From: an uncultured Desulfobacteraceae bacterium
Lineage (GTDB): Bacteria; Desulfobacterota; Desulfobacteria; Desulfobacterales; UBA2174
Direction of reading: 5' to 3'
Length of the DNA: 12,056 nt
NCBI GenBank assembly: GCA_937982505.1
Contig: CALJLV010000155.1
Span: forward strand, 1 to 12,056
Shown: in pieces, positions 5,908-12,056 of the stretch
Numbering within the stretch: position 1 is the first letter of the stretch
How the letters are laid out: every line of letters begins with the position of its first letter
Program-made: the position numbers and the translations under genes
Notes under the pieces: generated by a model
The model's database searches: none
What the model was told of the DNA's origin: nothing
The model's input: only the letters and a program-made list of their open reading frames with translations

Positions 5908-6444
5908 ATGCAAAGCGAAGTCAAGTTCGCCGGCTTCGGCGGCCAGGGGATTCTGCTCAGCGCCAAGATCCTGGCCCATGCCGCCCTGGAAGCCGGCCAC
6001 GAGGTGGTCTGGATTCCTTCCTACGGCCCGGAAATGCGCGGCGGCACGGCCTACTGCACCGTGGTGATCGGCGATCGGCCCATCGGTTCGCCGATCATCA
6101 AGAATCCGCGCCATCTGATCGCCATGAACCGGCCGTCGCTGGAGAAATTCGCCGCCACCATCCGGCCCGGAGGGGTGATCCTGATCAACCAGTCCCTGGT
6201 ACCCATCGGCTCGGGACGCGACGACGTGGACGAGCTGGCGGTTCCGGTCAACGAGCTGGCCGTTGCCGCCGGCAGTCTGCGGGCGGCCAACATCGTGGCC
6301 CTGGGGGCTTTCGTGGCCCGCAGCCGGATTCTGGACTTCACCCTGCTGCGCCGCTGCGTGGAGGCGGAATTCGCCGCCAAGCCCAAGGTGTTGCGGATCA
6401 ATCAGGACGCCCTGGAAAAGGGGCGCGCGGCCGCGGTGGGCTGA
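5908..6444 (+). CDS. korC: 2-oxoacid:ferredoxin oxidoreductase gamma subunit
   Basis: The 178-residue gamma-family subunit (POR/KOR gamma) begins MQSEVKFAGFGGQGILLSAK. The hallmark GFGGQG is at 9-14 and SYGPEMRGGTAYC at 38-50. In this enzyme family the gamma subunit contributes to CoA handling and assembly. An AAGGGAG precedes the ATG at 5908. The larger open frame that begins at 5191 is only an extension of the same frame through korB. The gene completes the korDABC set. cmk follows 36 bases after the stop with no visible terminator. Confidence 0.92.
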   Translation: MQSEVKFAGFGGQGILLSAKILAHAALEAGHEVVWIPSYGPEMRGGTAYCTVVIGDRPIGSPIIKNPRHLIAMNRPSLEKFAATIRPGGVILINQSLVPIGSGRDDVDELAVPVNELAVAAGSLRAANIVALGAFVARSRILDFTLLRRCVEAEFAAKPKVLRINQDALEKGRAAAVG

Positions 6445-6480
6445 ACCTCGACGTCGACACCGCAAGGGGCTTGGCGGGGC

Positions 6481-7182
6481 ATGCATCTTCCACCACTGCT
6501 GGTCACCATCGATGGGCCGGCCGGAGCCGGCAAGACCACCGTCAGCCGCATGCTGGCCCAGCGTCTGGGGTATCGCTACGTGGATACCGGGGCGCTGTAC
6601 CGGGCGGTGGCTCTGGCGGCCCTGGAGGCCGGGGTGGCGGCCGATGACGACGACGCCCTGGATCGGCTGTGCCGGCGTTTGACCCTGGAGCTGAGGGACG
6701 TTCCCCAGGGGGAGGGGCGTCTGTTTCTGAACGGGGCCGATGTCACCGACCAGCTTCGCACCCGCCCGGTCACGGCCATGGCCTCGGCCGTTTCGGCGCG
6801 CGCACCGGTGAGACGTTTTCTGCTGGACCTGCAGCGCCGCCTGGGAGAGCGCAAACAGGCCGTCTTCGAGGGGCGCGACATGGGCACGGTGGTCTTCCCC
6901 GAGGCGGAGGTCAAGTTTTTTTTGGACGCCAGCCTGGCCGAACGGGCGCGGCGGCGCCATGCCGAAATGAATCCGGCGGATCGGCCGCCTCTGGAAACGG
7001 TGGCGGCCGAGATCCAACGCCGCGACCGCAGCGATTCCCAGCGGGACCTGGCCCCTCTGCGGCCCGCCGCGGGGGCCGTGCCCATCGACGCCACCGCGCA
7101 AAGCCCCGAAGGGGTCGTGGCGGTTATGCTGGCCCACATCGCGGCCCGCGCCGCGGGCCCGTCGCCCCCGGCCGGATCCTGA
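6481..7182 (+). CDS. cmk: (d)CMP kinase
   Basis: The 233-residue cytidylate kinase phosphorylates CMP and dCMP with ATP for nucleotide and lipid synthesis. It has a P-loop IDGPAGAGKTT (10-20), the CMP-site DTGALYRA (35-42), GRDMGTVVFP (131-140) and the lid motif RDRSDSQRDLAPL (181-193). Length is normal, with a slightly extended Ala/Pro-rich C-terminus. The upstream AAGGGG is weak and distant (11 bases). cmk beside rpsA is a widely conserved bacterial pair. Here it also lies directly behind the kor operon and may receive transcription from it. Confidence 0.95.
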   Translation: MHLPPLLVTIDGPAGAGKTTVSRMLAQRLGYRYVDTGALYRAVALAALEAGVAADDDDALDRLCRRLTLELRDVPQGEGRLFLNGADVTDQLRTRPVTAMASAVSARAPVRRFLLDLQRRLGERKQAVFEGRDMGTVVFPEAEVKFFLDASLAERARRRHAEMNPADRPPLETVAAEIQRRDRSDSQRDLAPLRPAAGAVPIDATAQSPEGVVAVMLAHIAARAAGPSPPAGS

Positions 7183-7209
7183 GGCCGCCGGCGGACGCCA
7201 TTTTCCCTG

Positions 7210-7238
7210 TTGTCTTTTAGCCAGGTCTCTGGTAAGGA
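7210..7238 (+). promoter_or_regulatory. Weak candidate promoter for rpsA
   Basis: TTGTCT (7210-7215), a 17-base spacer and TAAGGA (7233-7238), with a TG one base upstream of the -10, form a poor but correctly spaced sigma-70 site between cmk and rpsA. rpsA usually has its own promoters, so one is expected in this gap. Confidence 0.25.
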
Positions 7239-7251
7239 CTGCCGTTGTACC

Positions 7252-7274
7252 CGGGGGCCGCAGGTCGGTCCCCG
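7252..7274 (+). promoter_or_regulatory. Stem-loop in the rpsA leader
   Basis: CGGGGGCC (7252-7259) pairs with GGTCCCCG (7267-7274), eight pairs with one G-U, around a seven-base loop. Four bases later comes TTTT (7279-7282). It could be a weak terminator of cmk read-through, an attenuator, or a leader structure recognised by S1, which is known to control its own mRNA in E. coli. The rpsA start codon lies 35 bases downstream. Confidence 0.5.
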
Positions 7275-7308
7275 AGAATTTTCAAGGCCGAGGGGGAGCT
7301 GTATCTAA

Positions 7309-9096
7309 ATGGAAAACAATGACAAAATCGATGCCACAACCACCCAAGAAACCCAGGACCCGGGGTTGACGCCGGAGGCGGAAGACGCCGCCGCCAGCGG
7401 GGAAAGCATGGAGAACCTCATGGAGATGTACGAGGAAAGCTTCAAGCGTTTCGCCGAGGGCGAGGTCGTCAACGGGCGGATCATCTCCGTCGACAAGGAC
7501 CATGTGCTGGTCGACATCGGCTACAAGAGCGAGGGGCAGATCCGCATCAACGAGTTCAGGGACGAGAACGGAGAACTGCAGGCCGAGGTCGGCGACTCCG
7601 TCGAAGTCATGGTTGAATGGTGGGACGACGAAAACGAAGTCGTCGTGCTCTCCAAGGAGAAGGCCGAAAAGGTCAAGGTCTGGGAGGAGATCAAGGAGGC
7701 CTACGACAACGATTCGACCATCGAGGGCACCATCACCTCCCGGGTCAAGGGCGGCTTTTCGGTGGACATCGGTGTCCAGGCCTTTCTGCCCGGCAGCCAG
7801 GCGGATCTGCGTCCCATCCGCAATCTGGACGAAATGGTGGGCAAGACCTTCGAATTCAAGATCCTCAAGTACAACCGCAAGCGCAGCAACATCGTGCTGT
7901 CGCGGCGGGTGATCCTCGAGGCCGAGCGCGAGGCCAAGCGCAGCGCCACCCTGGCGTCCATCGAAGAGGGCAAGGTGGTGGACGGGGTGGTCAAGAACAT
8001 CACCGAGTACGGCGTCTTCGTCGATCTGGGCGGGGTCGACGGACTGCTGCACATCACCGACATTTCCTGGGGACGGGTCAAGCATCCGTCGGATCTGTTC
8101 ACCATCGGCGACGAGATCCGGGTCAAGATCCTGAGCCTCGACCTGGAAAAAGAACGGGTCTCCCTGGGGATGAAGCAGCTTACGGCCGATCCGTGGACCA
8201 CCGCGGTGGACAAGTATCCGGTGGGCTCGCGGGTCACCGGACGGGTGGTGAGCCTCACCGATTACGGCGCCTTCGTGGAATTGGAGGAAGGCATCGAGGG
8301 GTTGATCCACGTTTCGGAAATGAGCTGGACGCGCAAGATCCGGCACCCCTCCAAGGTGGTGGCGGTGGGCGACGAGGTCGATGCGGTGGTGCTGGACCTC
8401 AAGCCCGATGCCCGGCGCATCTCTCTTGGCATGAAGCAGGCCCGTCCCAACCCCTGGGATGTGATCAACGAAAAGTATCCGGTGGGCACCACCATCGAGG
8501 GCAGGATCAAGAACATCACCGATTTCGGCCTTTTCATCGGCATCGACGAGGGGATCGACGGTCTGGTGCACATCAGCGATCTGTCCTGGACCAAGCGCGT
8601 CAAGCACCCCAGCGAGATTTACAAGAAAGGCGATCTGGTGCAGGCGGTGGTCCTGGACATCGACAAGAAGGCCGAACGCTTTTCGCTGGGCATCAAGCAG
8701 CTCCAGTCCGATCCCTGGGAGACGGTCAACCAGCGCTACGAGGTGGGCAAGGAGATCACCGGCACGGTCACCAACCTGACCGACTTCGGCGTCTTCATCG
8801 AGCTGGAGGAGGGGATCGAAGGGCTGGTCCACGTCTCGGAAATCAGCAAGGAAAAGATCAAGACCCCGGTGGGGATGTTCAACGTCGGCGACCTGATCAC
8901 CGCCCGGGTGATGAACATCAACAGCGACGAGCGGCGCATCGGCCTGTCCATCAAGCGCCTCGATATGGAAGACGACCAGGCACTGCTGAGCGAATACGTC
9001 AACAGCATGAAGCCGGCCACTTCCACCTTCGGCGAGCTGCTGCGCGAAAACCTGCAGGAGAAGCTCGGCGGCAGCCAGAACAGCCGGGACGAATAG
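7309..9096 (+). CDS. rpsA: 30S ribosomal protein S1
   Basis: The 595-residue protein has six S1 (OB-fold) RNA-binding domains, at about residues 51-117, 136-200, 221-290, 306-376, 393-463 and 480-550. The last four share the repeating VxxLTDYGAFVxLEEGIEGLIHVSE-type pattern. S1 on the 30S subunit unfolds and captures mRNA for initiation. The first two domains are the divergent, ribosome-anchoring ones, as in E. coli. The N-terminus carries about 35 extra acidic, low-complexity residues before the first conserved helix (MEMYEESFKRF), a common feature in Desulfobacterota S1. The start follows AGGGGGAG by about 11 bases. A leader hairpin lies at 7252-7274 and a strong terminator at 9141-9178. Confidence 0.97.
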   Translation: MENNDKIDATTTQETQDPGLTPEAEDAAASGESMENLMEMYEESFKRFAEGEVVNGRIISVDKDHVLVDIGYKSEGQIRINEFRDENGELQAEVGDSVEVMVEWWDDENEVVVLSKEKAEKVKVWEEIKEAYDNDSTIEGTITSRVKGGFSVDIGVQAFLPGSQADLRPIRNLDEMVGKTFEFKILKYNRKRSNIVLSRRVILEAEREAKRSATLASIEEGKVVDGVVKNITEYGVFVDLGGVDGLLHITDISWGRVKHPSDLFTIGDEIRVKILSLDLEKERVSLGMKQLTADPWTTAVDKYPVGSRVTGRVVSLTDYGAFVELEEGIEGLIHVSEMSWTRKIRHPSKVVAVGDEVDAVVLDLKPDARRISLGMKQARPNPWDVINEKYPVGTTIEGRIKNITDFGLFIGIDEGIDGLVHISDLSWTKRVKHPSEIYKKGDLVQAVVLDIDKKAERFSLGIKQLQSDPWETVNQRYEVGKEITGTVTNLTDFGVFIELEEGIEGLVHVSEISKEKIKTPVGMFNVGDLITARVMNINSDERRIGLSIKRLDMEDDQALLSEYVNSMKPATSTFGELLRENLQEKLGGSQNSRDE

Positions 9097-9140
9097 ACGC
9101 GCCCTTCGCGCAATCCCGGCGCAATTCGCGATCCGACCCG

Positions 9141-9178
9141 ACGACCGGTGAAGCCCTTGCGGCTCCACCGGTCGTTTT
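9141..9178 (+). terminator. Intrinsic terminator between rpsA and sppA
   Basis: ACGACCGGTG (9141-9150) pairs perfectly with CACCGGTCGT (9166-9175), with an inner AGCC/GGCT extension (9152-9155 and 9161-9164) around CTTGC. The stem is followed by TTT, making a T-run of four with the last stem base. The T-run is short, so some read-through is likely. It ends 35 bases before the sppA start. Confidence 0.75.
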
Positions 9179-9213
9179 GCCTGCAGATGAAGCGGATCGA
9201 TTGGGGAGGCCCC

Positions 9214-10113
9214 ATGTTTGCACGCCGCCATCCATTCCTGTTTTTCACCCTCGTGCTGAGCGCCATCGGCGCCGTGACGGTCACCGTGATCGGTGTGCTG
9301 GTGGCCTTGGTGGTGGGACGCGCCGGCCTGGCCGCCGATCCGGCCGAAGGGCCCCGGGTGGGGATCGTGGAGGTTTCCGGGATGATCGCCGATGCCACCG
9401 AGATCCTTGAGGACCTCAAGAAGATGCGGCAGGATGACACCATCGGGGCCATCGTCCTGCGCATCGATTCGCCCGGGGGGGCGGTGGCCCCTTCCCAGGA
9501 GATTTTCCGGGCGGTCCGCCAGGCTGGAAAGACCAAGAAAGTGGTGGCTTCGATGGGCGCCGTGGCCGCCTCGGGGGGCTATTACGCCGCTGCGGCGGCC
9601 GACGGCATCGTGGCCAGCCCGGGGACCATCACCGGCAGCATCGGGGTCATCATGGGCTTCGCCAATTTCGGTCGACTGCTGGAAAAGATCGGTCTGACCC
9701 CGGTGGTGATCAAAAGCGGGGATTTCAAGGACCTGGGCTCGCCCATGCGTGAAATGAAGCCGGTGGAGCGGGATGTGCTGCAGCGTCTCAGCGACGGCAT
9801 CCACCGCCAGTTCATCCGCGACGTGGCCCAGGGGCGCGCCATGGCCCAGGATCGTGTAGAAGCCCTGGCCGACGGCCGGATTTACACCGGCGAGGAGGCC
9901 CAGGCCCTGGGGCTGGTGGATCGGCTGGGCAACCTGGAAGATGCCGTCGACTGGGCCGGCGAACTGGCGGGACTCCCAGGTCCGGTGGAGGCGGTCTACG
10001 CGCGCCCGAAACGGTTTTCATGGCTTGAAACCTTCATCGAGACCCGCCTGGGCCGGCTGCTGGAGCGCACGGCCCAGGGGGCAACGGTCATGCGGATGCC
10101 GCAGGCCTACTAG
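9214..10113 (+). CDS. sppA: Signal peptide peptidase SppA, 36K type
   Basis: This is a 299-residue serine protease that degrades cleaved signal peptides. One N-terminal transmembrane helix (about 8-35) anchors it to the inner membrane, with the S49 peptidase domain outside. The Ser/Lys dyad is visible as Ser120 in AVAASGGYY and Lys172 in SGDFKDLGSP. Their 52-residue spacing matches Ser147/Lys199 of Bacillus SppA. The conserved IDSPGGAVAPSQEI (84-97) and SPGTITGSIGVI (135-146) are present. The start at 9214 has GGGGAGG four bases before it. An upstream ATG at 9187 has no ribosome binding site. A terminator hairpin separates it from rpsA, so its expression depends on read-through or on a promoter buried in rpsA. 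Confidence 0.92.
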   Translation: MFARRHPFLFFTLVLSAIGAVTVTVIGVLVALVVGRAGLAADPAEGPRVGIVEVSGMIADATEILEDLKKMRQDDTIGAIVLRIDSPGGAVAPSQEIFRAVRQAGKTKKVVASMGAVAASGGYYAAAAADGIVASPGTITGSIGVIMGFANFGRLLEKIGLTPVVIKSGDFKDLGSPMREMKPVERDVLQRLSDGIHRQFIRDVAQGRAMAQDRVEALADGRIYTGEEAQALGLVDRLGNLEDAVDWAGELAGLPGPVEAVYARPKRFSWLETFIETRLGRLLERTAQGATVMRMPQAY

Positions 10114-10165
10114 CCTTCGGCCCTCGGGCGGCGGCCTTCCTGAACGGGCGCGATCCACGACCCTT

Positions 10166-10771
10166 TTACAGACTGCTCACCTCACCGAGTCCTTGACGCA
10201 GGACCAGCGGCTCATCGTCGATGAGGGAGATTACGCTGGAGGGCTGGCCGGGGGCCGGCCCGCCGTCGATGACCAGATCGAGACGGCTGCCGAAATAGTC
10301 GTGGATCAGGGAGGGATCGTCGAAAAGCTCGCCATCGGGGGTTTTGGCGCTGGTGGAGATGATGGGGTTGCCCAGGGCCAGGACCAGGGCCAGGCAGATG
10401 GCGTTGTCCGGAACCCGGATGCCGGCGGTGCGGCGTTTGGTGAGCATGGTCTTGGGCACCAGCTTGGAGCCTTCCAGAATGAAGGTGTAGGGGCCGGGCA
10501 GAAGCCGGCGCATGGTCTTGTAGGCGTAGTTGGATACCTTGGCCCAGTTGCTGATGTGCTTCAGATCGGAACAGATGAAGCTGAACGGTTTCTTCTTGTC
10601 GCGCTGGCGCAGCTGGTAGATCTTTTCGATGGCCCGCTTGTTCATGATGTCGCAACCGATCCCGTACTGGGTGTCGGTGGGATAGGCGATGATGCCGCCG
10701 CGGCGCAGGATTTCGGCCGCCTGGGAGATCAGCCTCTCGGGCGGATTATGGGGGTTGATTTCCATGAGCAT
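10166..10771 (-). CDS. YciO/Sua5-family L-threonylcarbamoyladenylate synthase-like protein
   Basis: The 201-residue protein is of the YrdC/Sua5/YciO superfamily. It shows YPTDTQYGIGCDI (30-42), the QLRQRDKKKPFSF block (53-65), LPGPYTFILEGSKLVP (91-106), KRRTAGIRVP (112-121) and PIISTSAK (136-143). Sua5/YrdC makes threonylcarbamoyl-AMP for tRNA t6A37. The overall pattern, including TKRRTAGIRVPDN, fits the YciO branch, whose role in E. coli is less clear. Whether this is the cell's only t6A enzyme cannot be told here. The start at 10771 (MLMEIN) or the ATG two codons later is possible. GGGAG lies 12 bases before the first ATG. A good minus-strand promoter lies at 10838-10866. It converges with sppA, 52 bases apart, with no clear terminator between. 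Confidence 0.9.
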   Translation of the reverse strand: MLMEINPHNPPERLISQAAEILRRGGIIAYPTDTQYGIGCDIMNKRAIEKIYQLRQRDKKKPFSFICSDLKHISNWAKVSNYAYKTMRRLLPGPYTFILEGSKLVPKTMLTKRRTAGIRVPDNAICLALVLALGNPIISTSAKTPDGELFDDPSLIHDYFGSRLDLVIDGGPAPGQPSSVISLIDDEPLVLRQGLGEVSSL

Positions 10772-10837
10772 GGGCGTTGCGGGCTCCCGTGGTCAAAGCG
10801 GTCTCGCCCCGGGGCGGCCGCTGGGTGAGGAAGGGTC

Positions 10838-10866
10838 CTTATAGCCCATTCCCCGTCGGCTGGCAA
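10838..10866 (-). promoter_or_regulatory. Promoter of the yciO-like gene
   Basis: On the minus strand TTGCCA (rc of 10861-10866), a 17-base spacer and TATAAG (rc of 10838-10843) match sigma-70 consensus closely. The start would be near 10831, giving a leader of about 60 bases. The -35 lies 20 bases from the -35 of the opposing candidate promoter for guaB. Confidence 0.6.
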
Positions 10867-10886
10867 GGACGGGCCGGGCCTCGCGG

Positions 10887-10915
10887 TTGCCATCGGTGCG
10901 GGCATCTGCTATGCG
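10887..10915 (+). promoter_or_regulatory. Candidate promoter of guaB
   Basis: TTGCCA (10887-10892), a 17-base spacer and TATGCG (10910-10915), preceded by TGC as in an extended -10, form a plausible sigma-70 promoter. The predicted leader to the start at 10996 is about 75 bases. No purine-type palindrome (PurR-like) was obvious. Confidence 0.45.
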
Positions 10916-10995
10916 GAGTCATCCGGCGGCGGCCTGCTGTCCACCCGCTTCCGGAAACCCCATTGGACTGGACAATCTTGTGGAGGGATTTTCCC

Positions 10996-12056
<1,061 letters not shown>

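Noticed and set aside
5833..7137. A 434-codon minus-strand frame opposite korC and cmk
   Set aside because: It is a high-GC shadow. Both plus-strand genes have unmistakable family motifs.
8000..9000. Repeated DNA within rpsA as a possible repeat element
   Set aside because: The similarity is explained by the tandem S1 protein domains.
7282..9804. An 840-codon open frame on the minus strand antisense to rpsA and sppA
   Set aside because: It mirrors the codon bias of two certain genes on the other strand. The translation is His/Asp/Val-rich without any domain, and there is no ribosome binding site.
10114..10165. Possible bidirectional terminator between the convergent sppA and yciO-like genes
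   Set aside because: GGCC repeats and a TTTT are present, but I could not draw a stable stem followed by a T-run in either direction.

Overview
The window is high-GC, gene-dense chromosomal DNA. I infer a sulfate-reducing or related anaerobic Desulfobacterota bacterium (Desulfobacterales-like). The inference rests on a four-subunit 2-oxoacid:ferredoxin oxidoreductase operon headed by a small P-loop NTPase, a Desulfobacterota-style DUF1343/NamZ protein, and the cmk-rpsA-sppA order. No mobile element, CRISPR array, tRNA or rRNA gene is visible. Most of the window is core metabolism and information processing.

Layout from left to right. Positions 1-405 hold no convincing gene, but carry a small palindrome, a consensus -10 box and a 5' hairpin. 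They precede a 93-residue membrane protein with a coiled-coil tail (406-687), which ends in a strong intrinsic terminator (728-765). Two genes then run on the minus strand: an RNase HI-like protein that has lost most of its catalytic acids (826-1473) and, upstream of it in transcription, a DUF1343/NamZ-family N-acetylmuramidase (1523-2692). The divergent intergenic region 2693-3025 carries a candidate promoter on each strand. The plus-strand one is near consensus and overlaps alternating CCTTG/CAAGG half-sites.

From 3026 to 6444 there is a tight operon: P-loop NTPase (TTG start), 2x[4Fe-4S] ferredoxin subunit korD, korA, korB (thiamine diphosphate subunit) and korC (gamma subunit). Together korDABC would oxidise a 2-oxoacid, probably 2-oxoglutarate or a branched-chain or aryl 2-oxoacid, to the acyl-CoA and reduce ferredoxin, or run in the reductive direction. 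CMP kinase (cmk, 6481-7182), ribosomal protein S1 (rpsA, 7309-9096, six S1 domains) and the membrane-anchored signal peptide peptidase SppA (9214-10113) follow on the same strand. A clear terminator hairpin lies between rpsA and sppA.

The right end has a YciO/Sua5-family gene on the minus strand (10166-10771) and guaB (IMP dehydrogenase) on the plus strand from 10996 to the window edge. They are driven by back-to-back candidate promoters. In the last ~60-100 bases the guaB reading frame stays open, but its highly conserved IMP-binding loop reads wrongly. That suggests low-quality contig-end sequence or an unusual GuaB.

The items most worth a second look are the degenerate RNase H, the NTPase tied to the Kor operon, the regulatory hairpins around rpsA, and the corrupted end of guaB. 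I did not find a clear new defence or mobile system.
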